Shown one piece after another: positions 1-8,953 of a stretch of DNA of 64,000 nt (position 1 is the first letter of the stretch; every line of letters begins with the position of its first letter). Below the pieces are notes generated by a model. The model was not told where the DNA came from. It made no database searches and worked only from the letters and a program-made list of their open reading frames with translations. Made by a program: the position numbers and the translations under genes. Source of the stretch: Mangrovimonas aestuarii. Lineage in GTDB: Bacteria; Bacteroidota; Bacteroidia; Flavobacteriales; Flavobacteriaceae. The DNA lies in NCBI RefSeq assembly GCF_028767185.1, contig NZ_JARACK010000002.1, forward strand, positions 186,001-250,000, in the 5' to 3' direction.

Positions 1-138
1 CCTATGCAGCAATATGCCTTTTTGTATATCCTTTGGATGGTTTTTATAGGATTTCCCTTTTACACTGTCTGCCATAAAATTACCGATACGAACCAATTCG
101 TTGTTTCCGGAAAGATAAATATGCGCGAGAAAATTCAT
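1..138 (-). CDS. acpH: Acyl carrier protein phosphodiesterase (AcpH/DUF479), N-terminal part only
   Basis: The minus strand reads a 46-residue N-terminus beginning MNFLAHIYLS, followed by GNFMADSVKGK, which is typical of the AcpH/DUF479 family of metal-dependent HD-like hydrolases. The family removes the 4'-phosphopantetheine group from acyl carrier protein. The gene runs off the left edge of the window, so only the start is visible. It diverges from the glmM-type gene, with 73 bp between the two start codons. The family assignment rests on the characteristic N-terminus alone. Confidence 0.8.
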   Translation of the reverse strand, partial: MNFLAHIYLSGNNELVRIGNFMADSVKGKSYKNHPKDIQKGILLHR

Positions 139-184
139 AAGTGGAATTTACAAATTCATAATTTAAGTTTCGAGATACGAGTAG

Positions 185-192
185 TATATTTG
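185..192 (+). promoter_or_regulatory. -7 promoter box of glmM
   Basis: TATATTTG matches the Bacteroidota -7 consensus TAnnTTTG and lies 19 bp before the glmM ATG. No clear -33 TTG is seen at the usual distance. Confidence 0.55.
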
Positions 193-211
193 TGGAAATT
201 CAAGAAACACT

Positions 212-1600
212 ATGACACTTATAAAATCCATTTCAGGAATTCGAGGAACCATTGGAGGCGCCATTGGTGATAATTTAACCCCAATCGATGCAGTGACTTT
301 TGCAGCGGCTTATGGAACTTGGTTGAAACAACAGCGTGATAAAGACAATTACCGTGTTGTTGTAGGGCGTGATGCTCGCATATCTGGCGAAATGATACAG
401 AATTTGGTAATGAACACTCTGGTAGGTCTAGGTATCCATGTCATCGATTTAGGACTGTCTACTACTCCAACGGTTGAGGTTGCAGTACCAATGGAACATG
501 CAGATGGAGGGATCATCCTAACAGCAAGCCATAACCCCAAACAATGGAACGCTCTGAAGTTGTTGAATGCAAATGGTGAGTTTCTGAGCGCAGATGATGG
601 AGCAACTATTTTAAAGATTGCCGAAGAAAATAATATGACTTTCATTGAGGTGGACAAACTGGGAGAAATATCTATTAACGATGCCTATATCGACATCCAT
701 ATCGATGAGGTTTTGAAAATGGATTTGGTTAATCCAGATGCTATTAAATCGGCAAAGTTACGCGTGGTAGTCGACGGTGTAAATTCTACTGGAGGAATTG
801 CCGTTCCGCGTTTATTAGAGCGTTTAGGTGTTGATGTTACAGAACTTTACTGTGAGCCTAGCGGACATTTTCCTCATAACCCAGAGCCATTGAAAGAGCA
901 TCTTACAGACTTGGCTCAATATGTAGTGAAAGAAGGTGCTGATTTAGGAATTGTAGTCGATCCCGATGTTGATCGTTTGGCCTTTATGGATGAAAAAGGT
1001 GAGATGTTTGGAGAGGAGTACACTTTGGTGGCCTGTGCCGATTATGTGTTGGAGAAAGAAAAGGGAAATACCGTAAGTAATATGAGTTCTTCACGCGCCT
1101 TAAGGGATGTTACCGAAAAGCACGGAGGCTCGTACCAAGCTAGTGCAGTAGGCGAAGTAAATGTAGTTGAATTGATGAAGGAAACCAATGCGGTTATTGG
1201 AGGAGAAGGTAATGGAGGTATTATATACCCAGAATTGCACTACGGTCGTGATGCCCTTGTTGGAATAGCACTGTTCTTAAGTTTGTTAGCCGAGCGAAAA
1301 GTTTCTGTAAGTGAACTTAAAGCAAGCTATCCGCAATATTTTATGAGCAAGAAAAAGATAGAACTAACTCCAGGATTGGATGTTGATGGAATCTTGAAGA
1401 CCATGGAAGAGCGCTATGCTTCAGAGCAGATAACTACTAACGATGGGGTAAAAATAGACTTCCCTGAAAACTGGGTGCATTTGCGCAAAAGTAATACCGA
1501 ACCAATCATTAGGATATATACCGAGGCTAAAAGCCAAGAAGCAGCCGATGACTTAGCTGTTAAATTTATTGAAGAAATTAAGTCAATAGCAAACATTTAA
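212..1600 (+). CDS. glmM: Phosphoglucosamine mutase (GlmM-type phosphohexomutase)
   Basis: This 462-residue alpha-D-phosphohexomutase converts glucosamine-6-phosphate to glucosamine-1-phosphate on the route to UDP-GlcNAc, for peptidoglycan and LPS. The catalytic phosphoserine loop TASHNP lies at residues 104-109 (Ser106), the Mg-binding loop DPDVDR at 250-255, and the phosphate-binding loop RKSNTEPIIR near 425-434. All four domains of the family appear to be present. The ATG follows a TATATTTG box by 19 bp. Bacteroidota have one such enzyme that may also act on phosphomannose, so the exact substrate is inferred. An aminotransferase gene follows 32 bp downstream and may be co-transcribed. Confidence 0.9.
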   Translation: MTLIKSISGIRGTIGGAIGDNLTPIDAVTFAAAYGTWLKQQRDKDNYRVVVGRDARISGEMIQNLVMNTLVGLGIHVIDLGLSTTPTVEVAVPMEHADGGIILTASHNPKQWNALKLLNANGEFLSADDGATILKIAEENNMTFIEVDKLGEISINDAYIDIHIDEVLKMDLVNPDAIKSAKLRVVVDGVNSTGGIAVPRLLERLGVDVTELYCEPSGHFPHNPEPLKEHLTDLAQYVVKEGADLGIVVDPDVDRLAFMDEKGEMFGEEYTLVACADYVLEKEKGNTVSNMSSSRALRDVTEKHGGSYQASAVGEVNVVELMKETNAVIGGEGNGGIIYPELHYGRDALVGIALFLSLLAERKVSVSELKASYPQYFMSKKKIELTPGLDVDGILKTMEERYASEQITTNDGVKIDFPENWVHLRKSNTEPIIRIYTEAKSQEAADDLAVKFIEEIKSIANI

Positions 1601-1632
1601 GTATTTTAGCGGCCCAATAAGAAACTGGAATT

Positions 1633-3132
1633 ATGACGATAAAGGAAGCCACTGTATCAAGACAGTCTCAATTAGAGCAATATTTTAAAACGTTTAGAAA
1701 GCATATCGTTGGAGTAAATCAAGAGTTTGACACTCCTTATGGTACCAAGAAAATGGTTTATACCGATTGGACTGCTTCAGGACGTTTGTACCGCCCAATT
1801 GAGGAAAAGTTATTAAATGACTTCGGTCCTTTTGTTGCTAATACCCATACGGAAACTACTGCATCTGGTACAGCTATGACTATGGCTTATCACGAAGCTA
1901 GACACATTATTAAAAAGCATGTTAACAGTAACCAAGATGATGTGTTAATTGTTGACGGGACTGGTATGACGGGGGTTGTGAATAAATTCCAGCGTATTCT
2001 AGGCTTGAAAGTACCAGAAAATTTAAGAGCGTACACCAATGTACCTGACGAATTACGTCCAGTAGTGTTTATCACTCATATGGAGCACCACAGTAACCAA
2101 ACCTCTTGGTTGGAAACCATTGCTAAGGTAGAAGTGATTCCACCAGCACAAGATGGTTTGTTCTGTATGGAAGAGTTTGAGAAATTATTGGAACAGTATA
2201 AAGATTGTCCTTTAAAAATAGCTTCGGTGTCTGGAGGGTCGAATGTAACAGGGCTTGAAACACCATATCACGCTATTGCTAAAAAGATCCATCAGCATGG
2301 AGGTGTTTGTTTTGTGGATTTCGCTTGTACCGCACCATATGTAGACATCAATATGCATCCTGAGGATGAAGAAGAAGCGTTAGATGCTATTTTCTTTTCT
2401 CCACACAAATTCTTGGGAGGGCCAGCGACATCGGGTGTCTTGTTGTTCAACAAGAAGCTTTACAAGAATATGATTCCAGATTGTCCAGGTGGAGGTACCG
2501 TAAGTTGGACCAACCCTTGGGGGGAGCATAAATACATCGATAATATAGAAGATCGTGAAGACGGAGGTACACCTGGTTTCCTTCAAACCATTAAAACTGC
2601 TTTATGTATTAAGTTAAAGGAGCAAATGGGAGTAGAGAAGATGTTGAAGCGTGAGCATGAGTTGTTACATCAAGTTTTCAATAGATTGGGTAATGTACCT
2701 AATATTAATATTTTGGCGCCACAACACCAAGAGCGTTTGGGGGTAGTATCATTTTACATTGATGATTTGCACTATAATTTGGGTGTTAAATTACTTAACG
2801 ATCGTTTTGGAATCCAAACAAGAGGAGGGTGTAGTTGTGCTGGAACTTATGGACACTTTTTGTTGCATGTAGATCAGGATTTATCCCGTGAACTAACCTC
2901 TGAAATTAGTTTAGGGGAATTGAGCAGAAAACCGGGTTGGATTCGTATGTCTATTCATCCAACTACTACATGTGAAGAAATAGATTTTGTATGCGATAGT
3001 ATTATTGCATTGGCAGAAAACCATAATGAATGGGCTGATGATTATAGTTATAATAAATCCAATAACGAGTTTATCCACCACAGCTTTAAAAGTCAAGCTA
3101 AAACTCAAGTAGAAGCGTGGTTTGAGTTGTAA
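1633..3132 (+). CDS. Class V aminotransferase / cysteine desulfurase-like PLP enzyme
   Basis: The protein has 499 residues of fold-type I class V aminotransferase type. The PLP-binding lysine is in FFSPHKFLGGP (Lys259) and the cofactor-contacting Asp is in FVDFACTAP. A C-terminal RGGCSCAGTYGH segment (Cys400/402) lies where SufS/CsdA enzymes carry their persulfide cysteine. It is longer than SufS (about 405 residues) and has an unusual N-terminus (VYTDWTASGR), so it belongs to a separate subfamily found in Bacteroidota and cyanobacteria whose substrate is not settled. It follows glmM by 32 bp. A cysteine desulfurase role is possible but unproven. Confidence 0.75.
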   Translation: MTIKEATVSRQSQLEQYFKTFRKHIVGVNQEFDTPYGTKKMVYTDWTASGRLYRPIEEKLLNDFGPFVANTHTETTASGTAMTMAYHEARHIIKKHVNSNQDDVLIVDGTGMTGVVNKFQRILGLKVPENLRAYTNVPDELRPVVFITHMEHHSNQTSWLETIAKVEVIPPAQDGLFCMEEFEKLLEQYKDCPLKIASVSGGSNVTGLETPYHAIAKKIHQHGGVCFVDFACTAPYVDINMHPEDEEEALDAIFFSPHKFLGGPATSGVLLFNKKLYKNMIPDCPGGGTVSWTNPWGEHKYIDNIEDREDGGTPGFLQTIKTALCIKLKEQMGVEKMLKREHELLHQVFNRLGNVPNINILAPQHQERLGVVSFYIDDLHYNLGVKLLNDRFGIQTRGGCSCAGTYGHFLLHVDQDLSRELTSEISLGELSRKPGWIRMSIHPTTTCEEIDFVCDSIIALAENHNEWADDYSYNKSNNEFIHHSFKSQAKTQVEAWFEL

Positions 3133-3152
3133 TAGGATAAGTAACTAAAAAT

Positions 3153-3186
3153 AAAAAAAGGGTGGTTTTAAAACCACCCTTTTTTT
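3153..3186. terminator. Bidirectional rho-independent terminator
   Basis: A perfect inverted repeat (GGGTGGTTTT / AAAACCACCC, 3160-3179) is flanked by A7 on the left and T7 on the right. It separates the convergent aminotransferase and acyltransferase genes and can terminate both. Confidence 0.9.
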
Positions 3187-4075
3187 ATTGAAATTCTTTA
3201 GGAACTTTATTTCTGTGCTTCCAGCGTTTATGTGTCCATAAATAATATTCTGGAGCTTCGTAAATCTGGGCCTCCACCTTTTTAAGGAACATATCTGTGA
3301 TTTCGTAATTCTCAAATTCTTTTGGGTTTTCAGCAAGTGTCTCGAAAGTAGTTTCGTAAAAACCGCGTTTTAATCGTTTCACTCTAAAAAATACAACTGA
3401 CATGTCTATTCGTTTGGCCAACATTTCAGCACCTGTATGTACCGGAACTTTTATGTTCATAAATTCGGTCCAATGAAAAGCTCTATTTGCTTTTGGTGAC
3501 TGATCGGAAACAAACCCACAAATGGTTAGGTCGCCTTTAGCCCTAGCTCGTAGTAAAGTTGGAATGGTTTCTTTTGTAGTAATAAGGTAACTGTTGTATT
3601 TTGCACGGATTCTTTTAACCAAGCGGTCAAAGTACTTGTTTGCTAAACGTTTGTAAACCGCGTAGCCTTTCACTTCAACGTAGGATTGTAAAACAAATAT
3701 CCATTCCCAACTTCCATAATGGGCGCACATAAGTGCAATATTCTTATCTCGATCTACCAAATCGTTTATAAGCTCGACGTTTTTAAATGTGAAACGCTTT
3801 TTCATTTCCTTTTCAGATATGGTTAGTGACTTAATGGCCTCAACTATCATATCACAAAGATGGTGGTAGAACCGAATTGTAATTCTTTTGATTTCCTTTT
3901 CGGATTTTTCAGGAAATACTAGTTCAAGATTAGCCCTAACCGTTTTCTTTCTATAGCCAATTATGTAATAAAGAAGGACAAATAAACCATCAGAAAACGC
4001 ATATAGTAGTCTGAAAGGAAGAATGGAAATAATCCACAAGAGTGGATAAATTAAAAGGTAAGCAATAAATTGCAT
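3185..4075 (-). CDS. LpxL/HtrB-family lipid A (lysophospholipid) acyltransferase
   Basis: This 296-residue membrane-anchored acyltransferase probably adds a secondary acyl chain to lipid A precursors at the inner membrane. An N-terminal hydrophobic anchor (residues 1-40) precedes the catalytic H(x4)E motif in AHYGSWEW (His119, Glu124). A later FVSDQSP segment is typical of the LpxL/LpxM fold. A minus-strand TATATTTG box at 4100-4107 gives a short leader. The gene is monocistronic, ends in the bidirectional terminator, and diverges from the rhomboid gene. Acyl-chain specificity cannot be read from the sequence. Confidence 0.85.
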   Translation of the reverse strand: MQFIAYLLIYPLLWIISILPFRLLYAFSDGLFVLLYYIIGYRKKTVRANLELVFPEKSEKEIKRITIRFYHHLCDMIVEAIKSLTISEKEMKKRFTFKNVELINDLVDRDKNIALMCAHYGSWEWIFVLQSYVEVKGYAVYKRLANKYFDRLVKRIRAKYNSYLITTKETIPTLLRARAKGDLTICGFVSDQSPKANRAFHWTEFMNIKVPVHTGAEMLAKRIDMSVVFFRVKRLKRGFYETTFETLAENPKEFENYEITDMFLKKVEAQIYEAPEYYLWTHKRWKHRNKVPKEFQ

Positions 4076-4099
4076 TATTATGTTTTAGTTTTGCGAGAG

Positions 4100-4107
4100 C
4101 AAATATA
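4100..4107 (-). promoter_or_regulatory. -7 promoter box of the LpxL-like gene
   Basis: TATATTTG on the minus strand (plus-strand CAAATATA) lies 24 bp before the ATG at 4075 and matches TAnnTTTG. Confidence 0.55.
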
Positions 4108-4134
4108 TAGTATATTTAAAGAAAGTTTTACTTT

Positions 4135-4782
4135 ATGGGTTTACAATTAGTGACGCTTATAATAATAGCTGCCAATGTGATTATTTCGTATAAGGGATTT
4201 GGCGATTATGGGTTCTTTGAAAAGTATAAGTTTAATATTAGAGGTATTCGCCGAGGAGAACAAATAAGGATGTTGAGCAGTGGCTTTTTGCATGTCAACA
4301 CTTCTCATTTACTATTTAATATGCTCACGCTTTACTTTTTTGCAAATATTGTCATACATTTTCTTGGAACTTTTCATTTTCTAATTGTGTATTTGGGAAG
4401 TCTGTTAATAGGTAACCTATTGTCTCTTTATTTCCATAAAGATGAATACCATTATAGTGCTGTAGGGGCTAGTGGAGCGGTTACGGGAATTGTTTATTCG
4501 GCTATTTTGCTACAGCCAGATATGAGTTTGTACCTCTTTTTTATACCTATTCCAATTCCTGCTTACATATTTGGGATTGGGTATCTGCTGTATTCTATTT
4601 ACGGGATGAAAAAGCAGTTAGGCAATATAGGTCATGATGCTCATTTTGGGGGAGCTATTGGTGGCTACCTGCTAACCTTATTATTTGCTAGTTGGTTGTT
4701 TGAAGAACATTTAATGATGATAATATTGCTGGCTTTGCCAATCTTGTTATTGTTTGTTTTAAGGCGGGTAGGAAAGTTATAA
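4135..4782 (+). CDS. Rhomboid-family intramembrane serine protease
   Basis: The protein has 215 residues and six predicted transmembrane helices. It shows the rhomboid landmarks: the helix containing SGFLHVNTSHLLFNM, the catalytic Ser113 in GASGAVTG, and the catalytic His170 in GHDAHFGGAIGG. Such enzymes cleave transmembrane substrates within the membrane; the substrate here is unknown. The gene diverges from the LpxL-like gene. A TATATTTA sequence at 4111-4118 is a near-consensus -7 box. It ends at a strong bidirectional terminator. Confidence 0.9.
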   Translation: MGLQLVTLIIIAANVIISYKGFGDYGFFEKYKFNIRGIRRGEQIRMLSSGFLHVNTSHLLFNMLTLYFFANIVIHFLGTFHFLIVYLGSLLIGNLLSLYFHKDEYHYSAVGASGAVTGIVYSAILLQPDMSLYLFFIPIPIPAYIFGIGYLLYSIYGMKKQLGNIGHDAHFGGAIGGYLLTLLFASWLFEEHLMMIILLALPILLLFVLRRVGKL

Positions 4783-4820
4783 AAAGAAAAGGCTTCGGTA
4801 CTCCGAAGCCTTTTCTTTTT
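4781..4820. terminator. Bidirectional rho-independent terminator
   Basis: A 17-bp stem (GGCTTCGG ... CCGAAGCC core) with a TACT loop, flanked by A-rich and T-rich arms, lies between the convergent rhomboid and TlpA-like genes. It overlaps the rhomboid stop codon. Confidence 0.9.
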
Positions 4821-4839
4821 ATGGTATAAAACAGAAAGA

Positions 4840-5970
4840 TTAGTTCAATAATTCAGCAATTTTATCTTCAAGCGCTTGACCTCTTAAGTTTTTAGCGATG
4901 ATAACACCGTTTTCATCTATGATGAATGTAGCAGGGATAGACTTGATGTTATATTCCTTAGCGATAGGGTCGTTAAAGTAATTAAGATTAGATACATGAT
5001 GCCATGTTAGGTTGTCCTTTTCAATAGCTTCTAACCATGCATTTTTAGCATCTTTTTGACGCGGAGAACCATCTAAAGAAACCCCTACGATTTCCAACCC
5101 TTTATCATGGTATTTTTCATAAACTTTAACAACATTTGGGTTTTCACGACGACATGGTCCACACCAAGAGGCCCAAAAATCGATAATTGTTACTTTTCCT
5201 TTAACGTCACTCAACGTAATTTCCTTACCATCAGGCGTTGGAGCAGTAAAATCTGGAGCCTTGCTTCCTTCAGCTGTAGCCAAAGCGGCATGAAGTGAAG
5301 TACCAATGCCTTTTCCTGGGCGCGTTTCTTTCATCTTTTCTGGCATGCTTTGGTAAATGTCGTTGATTTCCTTTGCTGTCCCTTTTTTTCTGTTTAAAAG
5401 GCTTTCAAGGATTAACATTGCTACAAAAGAATCTTTGTTTTCTTTTACAAAGTTCATTTCGTAATTTTCACTATCCGTCATTAATTGTTTATAGGATTCA
5501 GTGGCTTCAGCAAGCTTTGCCGAATCGTTCTCAGTTTGAGCCAAACGCATTTCGTTACGAATTTCAAAATTCTTTTTGCTCAAATTAAGATTGTGCTTTT
5601 GGTACTGTCTTAACAGATTATTTTCTTTAGATCCCTGAGCTAGAGATTTATTTAAACTGTCTTTGTAAATGATAAGGTCAATGTTATCGTTCTCAAGAAC
5701 AAAAGGTAGGTTATAAGTCAGGTTTTCTACCGAAACAAAGTGGACATCCAAATTGTCGGAGTTTCCAACAAAAGAAAAGCTGTTGTTGTTTACTTCGGTG
5801 GTATCAACATCAACTAGTTTATTGTCTTTAACTGTTTTTAAAAATACTTTGGTGCCATTATCAATACCGGCAATATCACCATTAATGGTGTAACCGTTTG
5901 AAGAAGTTTCGTTGTTACAGGCAGTAAGGGCTAACAATCCAACTCCAGTTAATAAAGCGTGTCGTAACAT
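4840..5970 (-). CDS. TlpA-like thiol-disulfide lipoprotein with DUF4369 domain
   Basis: This is a 376-residue lipoprotein. The signal MLRHALLTGVG ends in lipobox LTAC (Cys18), followed by an N-terminal DUF4369-type beta domain and a C-terminal thioredoxin/AhpC-TSA domain with WCGPC (Cys270/Cys273) and a cis-Pro loop in KSIPATF. It probably reduces periplasmic disulfides, as TlpA/ResA proteins do. An upstream in-frame TTG at 5995-5997 would add nine residues. That TTG is part of the TATATTTG promoter box, so the ATG at 5970 is preferred. The gene is monocistronic. Confidence 0.88.
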   Translation of the reverse strand: MLRHALLTGVGLLALTACNNETSSNGYTINGDIAGIDNGTKVFLKTVKDNKLVDVDTTEVNNNSFSFVGNSDNLDVHFVSVENLTYNLPFVLENDNIDLIIYKDSLNKSLAQGSKENNLLRQYQKHNLNLSKKNFEIRNEMRLAQTENDSAKLAEATESYKQLMTDSENYEMNFVKENKDSFVAMLILESLLNRKKGTAKEINDIYQSMPEKMKETRPGKGIGTSLHAALATAEGSKAPDFTAPTPDGKEITLSDVKGKVTIIDFWASWCGPCRRENPNVVKVYEKYHDKGLEIVGVSLDGSPRQKDAKNAWLEAIEKDNLTWHHVSNLNYFNDPIAKEYNIKSIPATFIIDENGVIIAKNLRGQALEDKIAELLN

Positions 5971-5994
5971 AAGTTTTGCAAATTTAAGTTTAGG

Positions 5995-6002
5995 CAAATA
6001 TA
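5995..6002 (-). promoter_or_regulatory. -7 promoter box of the TlpA-like gene
   Basis: TATATTTG on the minus strand lies 24 bp before the preferred ATG. A second, weaker candidate TAAATTTG lies at 5978-5985, almost abutting the start. Confidence 0.55.
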
Positions 6003-6074
6003 ATAGGATAAACTATAAAAGCTAAATTATTACGGTGTACAAGTTTAAAGATTACAAATCTGTTAACATTTTAC

Positions 6075-6082
6075 TACTTTTG
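6075..6082 (+). promoter_or_regulatory. -7 promoter box of mnmE
   Basis: TACTTTTG matches TAnnTTTG and lies only 4 bp before the ATG at 6087. If used, it would give a leaderless or nearly leaderless mRNA. Confidence 0.45.
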
Positions 6083-6086
6083 TGAC

Positions 6087-7481
6087 ATGAAACAAAACGA
6101 TACCATTATTGCTTTGGCATCGCCTTCTGGAGCAGGTGCAATAGCCGTTTTAAGGTTGTCCGGACCAAAGGCTATAACCATTGCCGACAGCGCATTTAAA
6201 TCGGTTCATGATAAGCTCTTACAGGACCAAAAAACGCATACCATTCATTTGGGACATATTGTAGACGATGGGCGTGTAATTGATGAGGTTTTGATATCGG
6301 TTTTCAAAAACCCGAAATCGTATACAGGAGAGGATGTGATTGAGGTATCGTGCCATGGTTCTACTTACATCCAGCAAGAAATTATTCAACTATTTTTAAG
6401 GAAGGGTTGCCGTATGGCCAGCGCAGGAGAGTTTACCCTTCGTGCTTTTTTAAACGGAAAATTGGATTTAAGCCAAGCCGAAGCTGTTGCCGATTTGATT
6501 GCCAGCGATTCTGCAGCTTCTCACCAATTGGCAATGCAGCAAATGCGCGGAGGCTTTTCTTCGGAAATAGAAAAACTAAGACAGGAACTGTTAAACTTTG
6601 CTTCGTTGATTGAATTAGAGCTTGACTTTGCCGAAGAGGATGTGGAATTCGCCGATAGGACTCAGTTTAAGGAATTGTTGGAGCGCATTGTTTTTGTGTT
6701 GAAACGTTTGATAGATTCTTTTGCTGTTGGTAATGTGATTAAAAATGGAATTCCGGTAGCTATTGTTGGAGAGCCTAATGTTGGTAAATCTACGTTGCTT
6801 AACGCCTTGCTTAATGAAGAGCGTGCTATTGTAAGTGAAATAGCAGGAACGACACGAGATACCATTGAGGATGAAATCATTATTAAGGGTATTGGATTTC
6901 GATTTATTGATACAGCCGGAATCAGGGATACCAAAGACGTAGTTGAGAGTATCGGGATCAAAAAAACCTTTGAGAAGATAGAGCAAGCTCAAGTGGTAGT
7001 TTTCTTGGCAGATGCTTTCAATTTAATTGAAAATGGATTGGTTGGCTCTTTTAAGATTGAAATAGAGCGCATCAAGAATAAATATCCACAAAAGCCATTG
7101 GTGATTATTGCCAATAAAGTAGATCGATTAAGTGAGGAAGCGATTCAACTTCTTACCAACGAGATTCCCGAACTTCATTTATTATCAGCTAAAACAGGAG
7201 TAGGGGTAGAAGAGCTTAAAGATAAGCTACTGGATTTTGTGAATACCGGAGCTTTACGAAATAACGAGACCATTGTTACCAATACGCGTCACTACGATTC
7301 TTTATTGAAGGCTTTAGAGGAAATCCAAAAGGTGAAATACGGACTGGAAACAGGGCTTTCTGGTGACCTTATGGCTATAGATATTCGTGAGGCATTGTAT
7401 CACTTTGGAGAGATAACCGGGCAAGTTACCAATGATGAATTACTGGGTAATATTTTTGCCAATTTTTGCATCGGTAAATAA
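6087..7481 (+). CDS. mnmE: tRNA uridine-5-carboxymethylaminomethyl modification GTPase MnmE
   Basis: The protein has 464 residues and full MnmE architecture. An N-terminal folate-binding TrmE domain (about 1-120) and a helical domain are interrupted by a G domain with P-loop GEPNVGKS (228-235), G3 DTAG (275-278) and NKVD (343-346). It ends in the invariant C-terminal FCIGK, whose Cys is important for activity. With MnmG it modifies U34 of certain tRNAs in the cytoplasm. The start is supported by the family-typical NDTIIALASPSGAGAI N-terminus. It is convergent with the gamma-carbonic anhydrase-like gene. Confidence 0.97.
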   Translation: MKQNDTIIALASPSGAGAIAVLRLSGPKAITIADSAFKSVHDKLLQDQKTHTIHLGHIVDDGRVIDEVLISVFKNPKSYTGEDVIEVSCHGSTYIQQEIIQLFLRKGCRMASAGEFTLRAFLNGKLDLSQAEAVADLIASDSAASHQLAMQQMRGGFSSEIEKLRQELLNFASLIELELDFAEEDVEFADRTQFKELLERIVFVLKRLIDSFAVGNVIKNGIPVAIVGEPNVGKSTLLNALLNEERAIVSEIAGTTRDTIEDEIIIKGIGFRFIDTAGIRDTKDVVESIGIKKTFEKIEQAQVVVFLADAFNLIENGLVGSFKIEIERIKNKYPQKPLVIIANKVDRLSEEAIQLLTNEIPELHLLSAKTGVGVEELKDKLLDFVNTGALRNNETIVTNTRHYDSLLKALEEIQKVKYGLETGLSGDLMAIDIREALYHFGEITGQVTNDELLGNIFANFCIGK

Positions 7482-7553
7482 TAGACTGCATCGGGGAGTC
7501 TCTTTTAGATAGGTTTCATCCCATATTAATTGTGTATTTGATGCTTAAAAATT

Positions 7554-8108
7554 CTATAAGCTGTTTTTGTTTTTTTGAGTTTTGGCTTCCTTCATCATCT
7601 CTATTAAAACCTGTTTTTGTTGTTTTTTAAATTCCGGTTCAGACCAAAGCCTATGATTTCCTTCTGCATATGCTTTAGCATTTTCATAATACATCAAGGA
7701 AAGAAATCGGTTCTTTATTGTTTGTTCCAAAGCTTTATCACTGCTAATATTTTTTACAGTCTCTCCTTCTCTAATGACAGTGCCCGCCTCTATAACACAA
7801 CCGTCTTCAACCACGGCCCCATCCAAAATCATTGCTCCAGATCCAATAATACAATCATTACCAATAGATGCTCCATGAATTAATACTTTGTGACCAATGG
7901 TGCAATTTTTTCCGATGATCACGGGATGCCTATAGCCTACATGAATGATGGTTCCATCTTGGATGTTAGTTCCTTCATTAACCTGAATGAAGTGGTCTTC
8001 AGCTCTCATGACCACAAATGGCCAGACTGAAACTTTTGATTCTAGTTTATACTCACCATAAAGGCATGAGCTAGGATGAACAAATACATTGTTTTCTTTT
8101 TTTATCAT
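7554..8108 (-). CDS. Gamma-carbonic anhydrase-like hexapeptide-repeat protein (YrdA/CaiE type)
   Basis: This 184-residue left-handed beta-helix protein carries repeated [I/V]G-x4 hexapeptides. The three histidines that bind zinc in gamma-carbonic anhydrases are present at His56, His73 and His78, along with TNIQDG and GHKVLIHGASIG. Most family members lack proven anhydrase activity, so the function is uncertain. It starts 8 bp after the stop of the PhyH-type oxygenase and is very probably in one operon with it, suggesting joint action on a small metabolite. Confidence 0.82.
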   Translation of the reverse strand: MIKKENNVFVHPSSCLYGEYKLESKVSVWPFVVMRAEDHFIQVNEGTNIQDGTIIHVGYRHPVIIGKNCTIGHKVLIHGASIGNDCIIGSGAMILDGAVVEDGCVIEAGTVIREGETVKNISSDKALEQTIKNRFLSLMYYENAKAYAEGNHRLWSEPEFKKQQKQVLIEMMKEAKTQKNKNSL

Positions 8109-8116
8109 CTTTATGA

Positions 8117-8929
8117 TTATTTGGTAAGGTAATGAGCTGATGTTGAGTTTCTTGAGGAATCAAAACTTTCAGGTCTGAAACTTCCATGAAGGATATTACC
8201 GTCAAATAGTATGGCATCTCCCTTTTTTAATTCTGGACCAAATCTACTTGATTTAATCTTCTCAAGTATTAATTCAAGGGTTTCTTTCCCTTCTTTGTAA
8301 ATGCAAAGCATTTGGCTGCTATTTTGCGATTCATAGTTCTCTTGTTTCATGGAAGATAGTATTCGGTATTTGCCAAAAAGGGTGTCAATTTCCTCCGAAA
8401 AATACCCAGGTTGCAGGAGTTTGTGTGTTCTAGGATAAACAAAGAAACCGCCATTTTTAGGAGAGATGTCTTCGAGGGCTACCCAAACGCCAAGCATACG
8501 CTGTTGCTGTTTAAATATCAATGAATCAAAATGTTGTTCCGTACCCCTGTTGCTCTCAAAATACATGGTTTTATAAAGCTCAAATTCTCTGTTGTCAAAG
8601 CTTGAAATAAAACTTTTGGCTTTATTAGAGTTAAACAACTTTAAAAAGGGATCTGAAATATTTGTATCGTTTTCCAGATGTAGGTTCATAAGAGGATTAA
8701 CGACAAATCCACTTTTTGTAAATCGATTTTGTTCGGGGCTATTGCTTTTTATTCTATAAAACTCTTTTTCGCTGTATTTGATGCTGTCTTGAAAAGCTGT
8801 TATTATCGCTTCACATTCATTATCAGTAAAAAAATTATTAATAACTAGAAAGCCTTGCTGATCAAATAAAATTCTTTCTTTGGATGTCGCTTTCCTGTTT
8901 TTATCAAATTCACAATAAAGTTCAGTCAT
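8117..8929 (-). CDS. Phytanoyl-CoA dioxygenase (PhyH)-family Fe(II)/2-oxoglutarate oxygenase
   Basis: The protein has 270 residues with the double-stranded beta-helix features of PhyH oxygenases. The iron-binding H-x-D is in EQHFDSL (His133, Asp135), the distal His248 is in GNILHGSFRPES, and an Arg about 12 residues later could bind 2-oxoglutarate. An upstream TTG at 8956 is in frame, but it lies inside a TATATTTG promoter box (8954-8961), so the ATG at 8929 is chosen. It heads a two-gene operon with the gamma-carbonic anhydrase-like protein. The substrate is unknown; known relatives hydroxylate lipids, amino acids and secondary metabolites. Confidence 0.8.
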   Translation of the reverse strand: MTELYCEFDKNRKATSKERILFDQQGFLVINNFFTDNECEAIITAFQDSIKYSEKEFYRIKSNSPEQNRFTKSGFVVNPLMNLHLENDTNISDPFLKLFNSNKAKSFISSFDNREFELYKTMYFESNRGTEQHFDSLIFKQQQRMLGVWVALEDISPKNGGFFVYPRTHKLLQPGYFSEEIDTLFGKYRILSSMKQENYESQNSSQMLCIYKEGKETLELILEKIKSSRFGPELKKGDAILFDGNILHGSFRPESFDSSRNSTSAHYLTK

Positions 8930-8953
8930 ATACTCATTTGGTAATTTCTCAAA

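Noticed and set aside
4-270. Plus-strand ORF overlapping the divergent acpH-glmM start region
   Set aside because: It is the antisense shadow of the acpH N-terminus and runs into glmM in another frame.
7484-7510. AGACT...AGTCT inverted repeat after mnmE as a terminator
   Set aside because: The stem is only 5 bp with a long loop; too weak to call.
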